Counted from the stretch's first letter, positions 16,680 through 26,502 are shown. The stretch: DNA of 64,000 nt from Treponema sp. OMZ 798 (GCF_024181385.1 NZ_CP051305.1:1240001-1304000); one strand, 5' to 3'. A program made the numbers and translations. Notes: a model not told the origin generated them from the letters alone.

Positions 16680-17837
16680 ATGAGTATCAAAGGTAAAAAA
16701 ATACAATTTTTATTGTTCTTCTTTTTAATAAAAACTTCCCTTGTTTTTTCCCAAGGGTTTTCGGTTCCTTATTTTGAAAACACCAATACTTTTTACAGTT
16801 TAACTACCAAACCATACATGACAGCCGACTCTATTCTGCTGGTCAAACTCAGGATGGAACCGTCTAATAAATTTTACTTTGATATGAACATTGATGCAAA
16901 CATTGACAGGCTCATAGATTTTCTTTATCCTGCGCAAGATCCGAAATTCAACGGAAATTTCCGCTTTTTGGGAGCTTCCCTCAATTTCCCTAAAATACAA
17001 AATTTGCCTCTTTCTCTTGCAATATTTACAGGAATATATGATACCTTAGGCTCAGACTCCATTTTACAAGAGCACCTTAAAGTAAAGATGCCGGATCCCA
17101 AATTTAGACGCTATCATCCTGCTTCGGCTTTCCGCCCGCGCAATTTTGTACAAGGAACAGGGTTCGGAATTTATGGAGCCTTTTTTTCAGGTTTTTATCT
17201 TGGAACATACCTGTCTTGGAATGAAAAACTGGAAGATAAACTTCAGATCAAGTCGGATTTTAGAATAGGCGGAGCCTTTGACTTTTTTGCCTTTGATTTT
17301 TTTGCAGGAGCATCCTTTCCAAAAAATGCGGTAAAAACAAAATTTAGAACAGGTATTGCAATGCTTTTTCAGGCAGATGACAGTTATGACTTTTTTACCG
17401 AATCAGGTATAGCAGAAATAAAGATTGAAAATATTAATGTTAAAGACTTTACTTCCAACTTCTATGCATCATTCGAGGCAAGAATAAAAAAAGATTTTAT
17501 AAGATCAAGCATAGCCTGTTTTGTGTCTCCCATCTTTTTACTTCCTCAAAGCATCAATGATCCCTCATTAAAAGATTCTTTTTTTACCGGTTTAAGTGCT
17601 GATGTAAGCCTTGGAAATCTTGAAACAAAAAATATGGAAGGCGGAATCAATATGATGGGAACGGTGAACCCCTTAAAACCCACAATGATAACCCCATTCT
17701 CATTTTTAATCAGTCCTTTTTATACCCTAAGGGCAGACGGCTTTACACTGGATTTTCGTCTTCCTGTAAATCCCTTGCTTTATAAAGATATATCAAAAAT
17801 GATAACGGCACAAATATCAATAAAGGCGGTGTACTAA
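16680..17837 (+). CDS. Exported protein, probable outer membrane beta-barrel
   Basis: 385 residues. Signal peptide of about 25 residues (KIQFLLFFFLIKTSLVFSQ) predicts export. The rest has alternating aromatic and hydrophobic beta-strand patterns (SFRIGGAFDFFAFDFFAGASF-like, FYASFEARIKKDF) and an aromatic-rich C-terminus (MITAQISIKAVY), as in outer membrane barrels. No family is recognised. It overlaps the next gene by one base (TAATG), and the two are probably a pair of related envelope proteins. A TAAAAT box lies 8 nt before the ATG and no Shine-Dalgarno is seen. It is divergent from the chemotaxis operon. Confidence 0.6.
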   Translation: MSIKGKKIQFLLFFFLIKTSLVFSQGFSVPYFENTNTFYSLTTKPYMTADSILLVKLRMEPSNKFYFDMNIDANIDRLIDFLYPAQDPKFNGNFRFLGASLNFPKIQNLPLSLAIFTGIYDTLGSDSILQEHLKVKMPDPKFRRYHPASAFRPRNFVQGTGFGIYGAFFSGFYLGTYLSWNEKLEDKLQIKSDFRIGGAFDFFAFDFFAGASFPKNAVKTKFRTGIAMLFQADDSYDFFTESGIAEIKIENINVKDFTSNFYASFEARIKKDFIRSSIACFVSPIFLLPQSINDPSLKDSFFTGLSADVSLGNLETKNMEGGINMMGTVNPLKPTMITPFSFLISPFYTLRADGFTLDFRLPVNPLLYKDISKMITAQISIKAVY

Positions 17838-18679
17838 TGAAAAAGATACTAGGTATTTTAGTTTTTTTTACATGCGTGAGTATTTTGTTTTCTCTTGATG
17901 TTACGGCATCTATAAACGTAGGAAACACACCCTTTAACTCAAAGGGTCCTACAGGAAAAATACCTGACTTCGGCTTTAAGTTGATTTTAAATGAAGATCT
18001 GGGTAAAAATGTAAACGGAAAATTAGCTGTTCAAAGATATTTAGGTATCGGGAACATAATCTGGGGAAGAATAGCTTATACAACCGATATGATAAATATC
18101 TCGATAGGACCAACCTTGAGCGTATTTAACGCAGGATTTGACAATAAAAATGTAAGCACCATCTTTCAGCCCGGCTTGGGAACATCCTTATCCTTTAAAT
18201 TACCAATAGGATTTTTTACCTCGTTAGATACAAATTTTTCGATTCCTTTAGCATCGGTAAAAACTAAAAATGTGTACTTGCAAGACGGACACTTTGATTT
18301 GGGCTGGAGATTTCCAAACATAATTGCATCAATAAAGTTGAGTCAAAAAAACAAGAGTATTGTTGAAGATTTGGAAGAAACACATATTTCAATCGCCGAT
18401 ATAGGATTTTATACGGTTTCCTATTCAAAACCCTCCGGAATAAGAATCCCTTTAAATATAATTTATAGAATAAACCATTTTCAAAAGACAGGATCAATAA
18501 ACGAAAAAATAGCCGATATTGTATTGGAAACCGGGGTAAATCATTCTATTTCCAGCGATATTGCGTGGTTCGTTAATTTTGGAGCTTCGGTATTTTCTTT
18601 TTCTTTAACAAAGGCCGGCAGCCGGATAAAAAAGTTTTTTTTCAATGCTGAAGCCGGTATTATGCTAAACTTTAACTAG
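17837..18679 (+). CDS. Exported protein, probable outer membrane beta-barrel, paired with upstream gene
   Basis: 280 residues. Signal peptide (MKKILGILVFFTCVSILFS, cleaved near Leu-Asp 20) and a beta-rich body with glycine and aromatic alternation (FQPGLGTSLSFKLPIGFFTSL, AEAGIMLNFN at the C-terminus) suggest an outer membrane barrel. No family is recognised. The start codon overlaps the stop of the previous gene, so the two are translationally coupled. It is followed by the gap promoter rather than a clear terminator. Function unknown. Confidence 0.6.
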   Translation: MKKILGILVFFTCVSILFSLDVTASINVGNTPFNSKGPTGKIPDFGFKLILNEDLGKNVNGKLAVQRYLGIGNIIWGRIAYTTDMINISIGPTLSVFNAGFDNKNVSTIFQPGLGTSLSFKLPIGFFTSLDTNFSIPLASVKTKNVYLQDGHFDLGWRFPNIIASIKLSQKNKSIVEDLEETHISIADIGFYTVSYSKPSGIRIPLNIIYRINHFQKTGSINEKIADIVLETGVNHSISSDIAWFVNFGASVFSFSLTKAGSRIKKFFFNAEAGIMLNFN

Positions 18680-18710
18680 GGGGGCTTGAACAAAATGAGC
18701 CTAAATAAAG

Positions 18711-18739
18711 TTGACATATAACCTAATATAGGTTAATAT
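18711..18739 (+). promoter_or_regulatory. Strong promoter of gap with a dyad in the spacer
   Basis: TTGACA (18711-18716), 17 nt, TAATAT (18734-18739). The inverted repeat taacct/aggtta (18719-18724 and 18730-18735, 5-nt loop) fills the spacer and touches the -10 box, a typical repressor position. Confidence 0.75.
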
Positions 18740-18757
18740 AAAAAAAATAAAAAATGA

Positions 18758-19816
<1,059 letters not shown>

Positions 19817-19843
19817 AAATCCGTTAAAATTAAAGTAAAATAA

Positions 19844-19883
19844 AAAAGCCCTTGCAATTTTCGTTTAAGCTGCAAGGGCTTTT
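19844..19883. terminator. Bidirectional intrinsic terminator between gap and the YebC-family gene
   Basis: 13-bp stem aaaagcccttgca (19844-19856) pairing with 19871-19883, with A and T tracts on either side. It serves both convergent genes. Confidence 0.85.
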
Positions 19884-19905
19884 CTCTTATAAGAGTTTTT
19901 AAAGC

Positions 19906-20649
19906 TTATTCCGGCATCTCAAAGCCTTCGGGGATTTCGATATTTGAAGAAACGGTTTGAACATCATCATCTTCTTCCAACTTATCGATCATTTTTAAGG
20001 CTTTTTGCGTTGTATCGGCATCCAAGGCTACATAGGTATCGGGAACCATCGAAACGGCAGCAGACACCGATTCAAAGCCCTTTTCCTGTAAGGCTTCAAG
20101 AACAGAGGCAAAGTCGTTGGGATCTGTCGTAACGGTAATAACGCCGTCTTCAGCCGCAATGTCTTCTGCACCGGCTTCAAGAGCTGCTTCCATGATGGCT
20201 TCTTCGCTTACCACTTCGGCATCGTATTCTATAACACCTTTTCGGTTAAACATATAAGCTACGGAACCTGTTGCTCCCAAGTTTCCGCCGCTCTTTGTAA
20301 AAATATTTCGAACACTGGCTGCTGTTCTGTTTTTATTGTCCGTTAGAACTTCAACCAAAACGGCAACTCCGCCCGGGCCGTAGCCTTCGTACAAAAGCTC
20401 TTCATAGTTTACGGCACCAAGTTCTCCGGTACCCTTTTTAATTGCTCTTTCTATGTTGTCTTTAGGCATGTTTGCAGCACGAGCTTTTAAAACAGCTGTT
20501 CTAAGCCGCGGGTTGGTAGCAGGATCTCCGCCTCCCATTTTTGCAGCAATTGAAATTTCTTTGATAAATTTAGTAAACAACTGACCTCTTTTAGCATCAG
20601 CTGCACCTTTGGCATGTTTAATTGTAGCCCATTTACTATGTCCTGACAT
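19906..20649 (-). CDS. YebC/PmpR-family protein
   Basis: 247 residues, the normal family length. The N-terminus [25 protein letters not shown], the segment [12 protein letters not shown] and the acidic central region are diagnostic. Members were named as DNA-binding regulators, and some are now linked to translation of proline-rich stretches; which applies here cannot be told from sequence. It has its own promoter (20687-20715) and an AAGGAG ribosome binding site, and ends at the terminator shared with gap. Confidence 0.93.
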   Translation of the reverse strand: MSGHSKWATIKHAKGAADAKRGQLFTKFIKEISIAAKMGGGDPATNPRLRTAVLKARAANMPKDNIERAIKKGTGELGAVNYEELLYEGYGPGGVAVLVEVLTDNKNRTAASVRNIFTKSGGNLGATGSVAYMFNRKGVIEYDAEVVSEEAIMEAALEAGAEDIAAEDGVITVTTDPNDFASVLEALQEKGFESVSAAVSMVPDTYVALDADTTQKALKMIDKLEEDDDVQTVSSNIEIPEGFEMPE

Positions 20650-20686
20650 GAAAACTCCTTACTCTTTTATAAAAAAATAGAGATTA

Positions 20687-20715
20687 ATATTACACAAAAA
20701 AGCAAAATATGTCAA
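20687..20715 (-). promoter_or_regulatory. Promoter of the YebC-family gene
   Basis: Minus strand TTGACA (20715-20710), 17 nt, TAATAT (20692-20687); same hexamers and spacing as the gap promoter. Confidence 0.7.
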
Positions 20716-20726
20716 TGGAGCTATGA

Positions 20727-20762
20727 AAAAAAAGACCCGATATGTAATCGGGTCTTTTTTTA
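20727..20762 (-). terminator. Intrinsic terminator
   Basis: Stem agacccgat (20733-20741) pairing with 20747-20755, 5-nt loop, A tract before and T tract after. It follows the small CxxC protein gene on the minus strand and insulates the next promoter. Confidence 0.8.
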
Positions 20763-20772
20763 ATCAGCACTC

Positions 20773-20997
20773 TTATGGGCGTCTTGCGGCAATTCCCTTT
20801 TCAACCAGAGCCATGAACTCATGTTCATACCAATCTTGTGAATAAGGAAAATGCTTGCGGACTACAGGCCTTAATTTGAACTCAATAGCATCTTTGCAAG
20901 CTTCACATACATCATATTCGCGGATATGCCAATAAGTCCTTTCTGTGATAGGATTTACCAGCTCTTTTCTACAAATATCACAATTTAATGTTTTCAT
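20773..20997 (-). CDS. Small CxxC zinc-ribbon-like protein
   Basis: 74 residues. Two cysteine pairs, CDIC near the N-terminus and CEAC about 24 residues later, look like a zinc ribbon, followed by a basic and aromatic C-terminus. The ATG at 20997 (MKTLNCDIC) is chosen because AAGGAG precedes it by 8 nt; the frame extends upstream to 21036 but without a ribosome binding site. It has its own promoter and terminator. A regulatory or nucleic-acid-binding role is possible for such small zinc proteins; none is recognised here. Confidence 0.65.
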   Translation of the reverse strand: MKTLNCDICRKELVNPITERTYWHIREYDVCEACKDAIEFKLRPVVRKHFPYSQDWYEHEFMALVEKGIAARRP

Positions 20998-21034
20998 AAT
21001 AATACTCCTTATATCGTTTATATCAATATATAAC

Positions 21035-21063
21035 ATTCTATATCATTTTTCATACTTTGTCGA
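21035..21063 (-). promoter_or_regulatory. Promoter of the CxxC protein gene
   Basis: Minus strand TCGACA (21063-21058), 17 nt, TAGAAT (21040-21035). Confidence 0.5.
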
Positions 21064-21102
21064 GTAAAAAAAACGATTTTTTTAAATTTAAAAGAAAATC
21101 TC

Positions 21103-22860
21103 TTAAATAGCCTTAGTTCTATCTACTAAAAAGGCCTTATGGGCTTCATCCAAATAGGGACTAAGCCTTTCACGAACTTCTTTGTGATATTCGTTTAGCC
21201 AATTAATATCCTCATCCGATAGAATTCCGGGGACAATGGGTCTCGTATCAATAGGACAGAGGGTAATTGTCTTAAACTGATAGAACTCTCCGTCATCTGT
21301 TTTTGCAAATTCGGTAGTAACGATCAAGCTTTCAATGCGAATCCCGTGACTTCCTGCAACATAGAGCCCGGGCTCATTGGAGGTTACCATACCAAGTTTC
21401 ATAGGAACATCTAAAAAGCGGCTTGAAATCGATTGAGGTCCCTCATGTACGGAAAGCACATAACCTACCCCGTGGCCTGTACCGTGTTTGTAATCACGTC
21501 CTCTAGCCCAAAGGTGTTCTCTTGGAATGGTATCGATAGCATGGCCTGTAGTTCCGGCCTTAAATTTGGCACGGGCAAGAGAAATATGGGCTTTTAAAAC
21601 AAGTGTATAGTCCGTTTTTTCCTGCTCTGTAAGCTCTCCAAGTTTTATGGTTCTAGTAATATCTGTTGTACCGTTTAGATACTGTCCTCCGCTGTCCAAA
21701 AGCAAGAAACTCTTAGGTTGAAGTTTTGCAGATTCGGCAGGGGAAGGCGCATAGTGAATGATGGCACCGTTGGGGCCGTAGCCTGAGATGGTCTCAAAAC
21801 TTTCTTCTAAAAAGTCCTTGCCTTCTGCCCTGAATTTTAAGAGTTTTTCGCTTACATCCCATTCTGTAATACCTTTTCCTGCATTTTCCTCTACCCATTT
21901 TAGGATTTTTACCATTGCGGCGCCGTCTTTTTCCATAGCGTCATCGAAGTTTTTAAGCTCAACGGCATTTTTTATTGCTTTAAGCGTTGAGGTTAGATTT
22001 AAACCTTTTTCAACATTTGCTTTGATTTGGCTGTACAAATACACATTTGTTCTTGAAGGATCTATGTAAACTTTTCCTGTAAGTTTTGCGGCTTCTGCAA
22101 AGACATCTTCATACCCCATTACCGTAACCCCTTGAGAAGCAAAGTATGATTTAACCTCGTCGGTTAACTGTTTCGACGAAATAAAAATAATTGCCCTAGT
22201 TTTATCGACTATTGCATAAGCGGTAACAACAGGATTACATCTTACATCTCTTCCGCGGACATTAAAAAGATAGCAGACATCTTCAAGGGCTCCGATAACC
22301 GTAGAATCGGCTTTTTTTTCGGTAAGCATGTAGCGGACTTCTTCAATCTTTTCTTTTGCGGATTTTCCTGTGTATTTTTCCTCTAAGATAAAAGCTTCAC
22401 TTAAAACAGCCTGAGGACGGTCTTTCCAGATTTCGCCTATTAGGTCGATATCTGTAACAAGTTCAATACCACCAAGCTCTTTTTGCATAGAATCAAAGCT
22501 GTAAACAGATACAACCCTACCATCCATTCCGAGTTTTTCACCCGGTTTTAAAGCGGATTTTAAAAACTCGTTTACGGTGGGAACCCCCGGCTCCATCATT
22601 TTATAAAGTTCAATTCCGGATCCTTCAAGCTGCTTTTCAGCCTGTAAAAAGTAACGGCCGTCCGTCCATAAAATAGCCTTATCCTTGGTAACAAGAACGG
22701 TTCCTGCAGATCCCGTAAAACCCGAAATAAACTCGCGTGTTTTATAGTTTTCGGGTAAATATTCACTCTGATGAGGATCGGAAGAAGGGATCAAATAAGC
22801 ACTTAAAGAATGCTCCTTCATTTTTTGCCTTAGAGCGGCAACTCTATCTCGTATATTCAT
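21103..22860 (-). CDS. pepP: Xaa-Pro aminopeptidase (M24B)
   Basis: 585 residues, the long three-domain form of the family. It removes N-terminal residues that precede proline. Two N-terminal creatinase-like domains (about 1-310) precede the metal-dependent pita-bread domain. Its ligands are visible: LLLDSGGQYLNGTTDITRT (two Asp), HGTGHGVGY (His), SNEPGLY (Glu) and GIRIESL (Glu). The ATG at 22860 is preferred because AAAGGATGG lies 6 nt upstream; another ATG at 22869 overlaps that Shine-Dalgarno. No signal peptide, so cytoplasmic. Single-gene unit with a promoter at 22898-22926. Confidence 0.93.
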   Translation of the reverse strand: MNIRDRVAALRQKMKEHSLSAYLIPSSDPHQSEYLPENYKTREFISGFTGSAGTVLVTKDKAILWTDGRYFLQAEKQLEGSGIELYKMMEPGVPTVNEFLKSALKPGEKLGMDGRVVSVYSFDSMQKELGGIELVTDIDLIGEIWKDRPQAVLSEAFILEEKYTGKSAKEKIEEVRYMLTEKKADSTVIGALEDVCYLFNVRGRDVRCNPVVTAYAIVDKTRAIIFISSKQLTDEVKSYFASQGVTVMGYEDVFAEAAKLTGKVYIDPSRTNVYLYSQIKANVEKGLNLTSTLKAIKNAVELKNFDDAMEKDGAAMVKILKWVEENAGKGITEWDVSEKLLKFRAEGKDFLEESFETISGYGPNGAIIHYAPSPAESAKLQPKSFLLLDSGGQYLNGTTDITRTIKLGELTEQEKTDYTLVLKAHISLARAKFKAGTTGHAIDTIPREHLWARGRDYKHGTGHGVGYVLSVHEGPQSISSRFLDVPMKLGMVTSNEPGLYVAGSHGIRIESLIVTTEFAKTDDGEFYQFKTITLCPIDTRPIVPGILSDEDINWLNEYHKEVRERLSPYLDEAHKAFLVDRTKAI

Positions 22861-22897
22861 ATAAACCATCCTTTAAAATATAATTTTATGTCTTGAG

Positions 22898-22926
22898 AGT
22901 ATAATACTATTTATATTTTATGTAAA
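22898..22926 (-). promoter_or_regulatory. Promoter of the aminopeptidase gene
   Basis: Minus strand TTTACA (22926-22921), 17 nt, TATACT (22903-22898). Confidence 0.6.
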
Positions 22927-22972
22927 GCCTTTTAATATGTAAACCATTTACTATGTAAATTTAATAAAACGT

Positions 22973-24109
22973 TTATCGGTTCAAATGATATTGATAAATT
23001 CTATAAACTATATCCCTCTTTGCCCCTGTTTTTTCGATGTCGGTAATCATGGGAATATTGTATTCCCAAATAGTAGAACCTTCTCCTTCCAAATATCCTT
23101 TTTTTATTGCAGCCTGATAAAGGCGTGAATAAATGGCGGCCGAAACGCCTTTATTACGATATTTAGGATCAACAAATAAAACAAAAGTTCTAAGACGTCT
23201 CATTTTACGTTTATAATAAAGGAATTTAAAAATACCTAAGGGAAAAAGCTTACCTTTGAGGTGCTTCAATACATCATTATAATCGGGAAGAGTAACATTA
23301 AAACCTATGGGACTGCCATCAGCTGTTCTCGCAATAAAAATCAATTCCTCATCGGCGAAAGATATCAGCTGTTTTAAAACCATATCAATTTCTTTACGGG
23401 TCATGGGCATAAAGTCTTCCCATTCTTCAGGTTCGGAATTTAAAAGAATTGTGTGAACATCTCCTATATCCCGCTTAACATTCTTTTTTAAGTCAATATG
23501 ATCTACATGAAAACCATAGCGCTTTTCTACCAAAGGAGCTAATCGTACATATCGGCTTGCATCGACATCATCAAAACGGGCATGATAAGCATAGCAATCC
23601 CAATATTTTTCGAACCCGAACCTTATAAAAAAGTCGTTATAATATTTTTTGTTATAGGTATTCATTATATATGTGCGGTTTTCAAAATTATCGGTAATAA
23701 ATCCCCGGTTATCTTCCCCTCCCGGAAGAGAAAGAGGTCCTTTAATTCTATCCATACCTTTTTCCAAAAACCATTTTTTTGCAGCATCAAGCATTTTTTC
23801 GGCGACGGCATAATCTTCAATACACTCAAATTGCGAAATATAACCGACCCGAATTTTTTTATATTCATTCAATTTACCGTCAATTCCGTACAAAATACGG
23901 CCTACTGTTTTTCCGTCGATTTGAGCAACTATCTTTACGTGAGGTCCTGCATCACATAAAGAATTATCGGTTCCCGACACATATTTTTTATACTCGCTTA
24001 TAATAGGCGGTATCCATGAACTATCATTCTTATACAACTCAAAAGGTAAAAGAGCAAATTCATTCAATAGTTTTGAATTATTAACTTCAAGTAAAACAAT
24101 TTTATCCAT
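22973..24109 (-). CDS. GNAT-like protein, probable acyltransferase
   Basis: 378 residues, cytoplasmic. The C-terminal half has a GNAT core: ELIFIARTADGSPIGFNVTLPD (beta-4), then LRTFVLFVDPKYRNKGVSAAIYSRLYQAAIKKG, where V-x-P-x-Y-R-N-K-G matches the acetyl-CoA pyrophosphate loop (Q/RxxGxG/A). The N-terminal half (KTVGRILYGIDGK, FLEKGMDRIKGPLSL) resembles a second, degenerate GNAT repeat. Proteins of this layout are widespread but their substrate is not known to me. Single gene, divergent from the small secreted protein upstream. Confidence 0.65.
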   Translation of the reverse strand: MDKIVLLEVNNSKLLNEFALLPFELYKNDSSWIPPIISEYKKYVSGTDNSLCDAGPHVKIVAQIDGKTVGRILYGIDGKLNEYKKIRVGYISQFECIEDYAVAEKMLDAAKKWFLEKGMDRIKGPLSLPGGEDNRGFITDNFENRTYIMNTYNKKYYNDFFIRFGFEKYWDCYAYHARFDDVDASRYVRLAPLVEKRYGFHVDHIDLKKNVKRDIGDVHTILLNSEPEEWEDFMPMTRKEIDMVLKQLISFADEELIFIARTADGSPIGFNVTLPDYNDVLKHLKGKLFPLGIFKFLYYKRKMRRLRTFVLFVDPKYRNKGVSAAIYSRLYQAAIKKGYLEGEGSTIWEYNIPMITDIEKTGAKRDIVYRIYQYHLNR

Positions 24110-24203
24110 AATTTTTTCCCGAATTTATTTTTATTAATTAAAGTAAGAAAATAACATTTTTTTTAAGTCTTTGTCAATATTGTAAGTTTTTACAATTTTA
24201 CAC

Positions 24204-24232
24204 TTGCAAAATTCATAACTTATGTGTATAAT
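24204..24232 (+). promoter_or_regulatory. Promoter of the small secreted protein gene
   Basis: TTGCAA (24204-24209), 17 nt, TATAAT (24227-24232). An attgtaa/ttacaat dyad sits just upstream at about 24179-24196. Confidence 0.65.
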
Positions 24233-24251
24233 GTTGTAACTGGAGGAATAT

Positions 24252-24671
24252 ATGAAGAAATCAATACTAAGCTTGGTCTTTTTAGTTCTAATTTTTTCAC
24301 TTTTTACCATTGCCCCGGCTTTTTCACAAAAGGTTGATGAAGCAGACGTTTACTATGTAAATGTGCAAATTTTAAAAATCTTTGCACATTCAAAGGGGTT
24401 TTATGTTATTTACCGAAGAGCCGGATTAAAACATGCAGAAGTCTTTATTCCGAAATCTTGGCTTGAACCTCAAGATGGTAGAGCTAAAATGGAATTGGTA
24501 AACACCAGAGTTAACCCATATTTATCTTTTTATCTTAAAGACGGAAAATTTGATCACATCAAAATAGCAGCTCCCAGAGACTTGGGAAGCCCGATATGGG
24601 GTGCATTAAAAGCGCCAAACCAATATGACGGTAAATTTGACGGCGTAGAAAGTCTTGAACTAAAATTTTAA
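24252..24671 (+). CDS. Small secreted protein, unknown function
   Basis: 139 residues with a clear signal peptide (MKKSILSLVFLVLIFSLFTIAPAFSQ, cleavage after about 26). The mature 113 residues are beta-rich with a mid-protein PKSWLEPQDGRAKM turn and no recognised domain. The ATG follows TGGAGGA at good spacing and a sigma-70 promoter precedes it. A hairpin (24701-24722) separates it from the DHH gene. Location should be the periplasm or outer surface; function unknown. Confidence 0.7.
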   Translation: MKKSILSLVFLVLIFSLFTIAPAFSQKVDEADVYYVNVQILKIFAHSKGFYVIYRRAGLKHAEVFIPKSWLEPQDGRAKMELVNTRVNPYLSFYLKDGKFDHIKIAAPRDLGSPIWGALKAPNQYDGKFDGVESLELKF

Positions 24672-24700
24672 CATCTAACACAACCTAAGCTATCTATATC

Positions 24701-24722
24701 CTCTAAGGTGTGTACCTTAGAG
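24701..24722 (+). promoter_or_regulatory. Hairpin between two genes
   Basis: Perfect 9-bp stem ctctaaggt/accttagag with a gtgt loop, followed by gaattttatgagg. It lacks a real T tract. It sits 18 nt before the chosen start of the DHH gene and could weaken readthrough or affect translation. Confidence 0.45.
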
Positions 24723-24740
24723 GAATTTTATGAGGAATAC

Positions 24741-25742
24741 ATGCATAACAATAACAGCTCAACAATCAGCAAACCTTTAGTTCCGCAAAAATTGCTGGAA
24801 TTTTTAAATACATATGAGAATTTTATAATTGCAGGTCATAAAGAGCCAGATGGTGACTGTATTGGAAGCTGTCTTGCAATGTCTTTCTTTTTGAAGAGAA
24901 AAAATAAAAATTGTATTTTAATGTCGGCAGGTCCTTTTAAGCGTATCGAAATAAAGGAATATGAAAATCTTTTTACCGATAAACTGGAAATTTCCGATAA
25001 GATAAACCCTCAAACTACAGGGCTGATAATCCTTGACTGCTCAGGCTTTGACCGCGTAGGTGAAATAGCAGATCTTATCAGAAGTTTTAAGTATATCATA
25101 ATCGATCATCATGCTACCAATACGGAAAAGTCCGATACCTCTCTTATAATGCCGGATGCACCTTCTACAACCTATCTAATTCAGTCAATAATTGAAGAAA
25201 TGGGAGAAAAATTGACAAAGGAAGAAGCAGATGCCTTGTTTTTCGGTCTTTGTACAGATACAGGATTTTTTAGACATTTGGATGAAAGAAGTGCTCAAGT
25301 TTTTGCCCATGCCTCCCGGCTTATTGAAGCCGGAGCCAATCCAAAACAAACCTTTATGAAAATGAATGGAGGCAAAAAATTTGAATCGCGCCTCCTTATT
25401 TCTCGAATCCTAAACAGAATGAAGACCTATTATGACGGAAAGCTTGTTATTTCATATGAAACTTATGATGATTTAATGGAATTCGGCCTTGAAGGCAGAG
25501 ATTCCGATATATTGTACCAGCTGATTCAGACGGTGGAAGGGGTTGAAGCTATCTGCATAGTACGCCAAGAATCTCCAAGCCATTGTTCAGTGGGATTTAG
25601 ATCCTTGGATAAGATTGATGTAAGCAAGATAGCCTCCTCCTTCGGCGGCGGCGGGCATAAACAGGCATCAGGCTTGTACATAGAAGGAAAATTTGATGAT
25701 TTGATTCCAAAGTTTGTTGAAGCCTTTGGAACTCAAATGTAA
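24741..25742 (+). CDS. DHH/DHHA1 phosphoesterase, NrnA-like
   Basis: 333 residues from the ATG at 24741. The frame extends to a GTG at 24708, but that lies inside a hairpin, while GAGGAA precedes 24741. The N-terminal DHH domain has FIIAGHKEPDGDCIGS (D-x-D metal motif) and IIIDHHATN; the C-terminal DHHA1 domain ends FGGGGHKQASG. NrnA-type enzymes degrade nano-RNAs and pAp, and relatives cleave cyclic dinucleotides (pGpG or c-di-AMP products); the exact substrate cannot be fixed from sequence. Cytoplasmic. Its neighbours give no further clue, though an HD-GYP protein is encoded 8 kb away. Confidence 0.85.
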   Translation: MHNNNSSTISKPLVPQKLLEFLNTYENFIIAGHKEPDGDCIGSCLAMSFFLKRKNKNCILMSAGPFKRIEIKEYENLFTDKLEISDKINPQTTGLIILDCSGFDRVGEIADLIRSFKYIIIDHHATNTEKSDTSLIMPDAPSTTYLIQSIIEEMGEKLTKEEADALFFGLCTDTGFFRHLDERSAQVFAHASRLIEAGANPKQTFMKMNGGKKFESRLLISRILNRMKTYYDGKLVISYETYDDLMEFGLEGRDSDILYQLIQTVEGVEAICIVRQESPSHCSVGFRSLDKIDVSKIASSFGGGGHKQASGLYIEGKFDDLIPKFVEAFGTQM

Positions 25743-25750
25743 ATTTTACA

Positions 25751-25779
25751 TTGTTTTTTTTAAGATAATGTGGTAAAAT
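25751..25779 (+). promoter_or_regulatory. Possible promoter upstream of the 25.8-kb gene
   Basis: TTGTTT (25751-25756), 17 nt, TAAAAT (25774-25779). Confidence 0.35.
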
Positions 25780-25816
25780 ATTTTTTATAATTAAATTGTT
25801 TATGGGAGAATGAGCT

Positions 25817-26356
25817 TTGAACAATGATGAAATTTTGTTTCCGCTATTGGAAAAAGGCGATATCAAACGTACTATGGAGATGGCCTCTAATGAGAGCAAA
25901 AAACCTTTTGAAATTGTATCTGAAGGTATGAACGTAGTTACGGCATCTATTTTAGCGGATATACCCTCAGTTTATAAAATGGATTTAATAAGGAAGGTAG
26001 GAGCTCTTTTTTCTACTCAAGAATATTGTGAACTCCTAAATCAAAAAATGTTTACCCTTAAACCTGAAGAACGCGATAAACTAAAAGATCAGGGTATCCT
26101 TATAAATAGAGAGACAACCCTTCCCTATTGCCAATGGTTTAATATCTTTGAAATAGCTTTTCCTTGGCTGCCTCTTTCCGTTTTTGAAGATTTTGCTGTC
26201 TATCTTAGAGATGAAAAAAAGCTAATACTTGATAAGGAAACCATTGAAATTGTAAGAGATAATTTTTCAATATCAAAACGGTATTCGGAAAGGGAGCTTT
26301 CCCGTCTTTTTGATTCAAACATACTAAAAGATCCCGCTGATATAGAAGATGAATAG
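25817..26356 (+). CDS. Hypothetical protein upstream of the flagellins
   Basis: 179 residues, starting with TTG; GGGAG lies 8 nt upstream, which supports this start, and no in-frame ATG is near. No signal peptide or membrane segment. It is largely helical and charged (EDKEGDIKRTMEMASNESKK-like, KPEERDKLKDQG) with an aromatic stretch near 110-125 (YCQWFNIFEIAFPWLP). No family recognised. It ends just before the sigma-28-type flaB promoter, so it is not obligately co-transcribed with flaB. A motility link is only by position. Confidence 0.6.
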   Translation: MNNDEILFPLLEKGDIKRTMEMASNESKKPFEIVSEGMNVVTASILADIPSVYKMDLIRKVGALFSTQEYCELLNQKMFTLKPEERDKLKDQGILINRETTLPYCQWFNIFEIAFPWLPLSVFEDFAVYLRDEKKLILDKETIEIVRDNFSISKRYSERELSRLFDSNILKDPADIEDE

Positions 26357-26397
26357 TAAATTTATATCTTTTTTTCGATTTTTTTTTAAAAAAGGCC

Positions 26398-26425
26398 TAA
26401 AGTTTTAGAAACAGGAAACCGATCA
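26398..26425 (+). promoter_or_regulatory. Sigma-28-type promoter of the first flaB
   Basis: TAAAGTTT (26398-26405), 12 nt, ACCGATCA (26418-26425). The -35 octamer is an exact match to the flagellar sigma consensus and the -10 contains CCGAT. The implied start is near 26432, leaving a leader of about 70 nt. Confidence 0.7.
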
Positions 26426-26453
26426 TAGATAATGAGGGTTTTCTATCCTCAAA

Positions 26454-26473
26454 ATAAAGCAAGGATGCTTTAT
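26454..26473 (+). promoter_or_regulatory. Leader hairpin of first flaB with CsrA-like loop
   Basis: Stem ataaagc/gctttat with loop AAGGAT, giving the core CAAGGATG. This agrees with the CsrA SELEX consensus (RUACARGGAUGU) over its central eight bases, with GGA presented in a loop. A second GGA lies in the Shine-Dalgarno (26488-26495). Confidence 0.65.
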
Positions 26474-26502
26474 AAACACATTATTCCAGGGAGGAATATC
26501 TT

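Noticed and set aside
24708..24740. GTG start of the DHH phosphoesterase
   Set aside because: It is inside a stable hairpin and lacks a Shine-Dalgarno; ATG 24741 has one.
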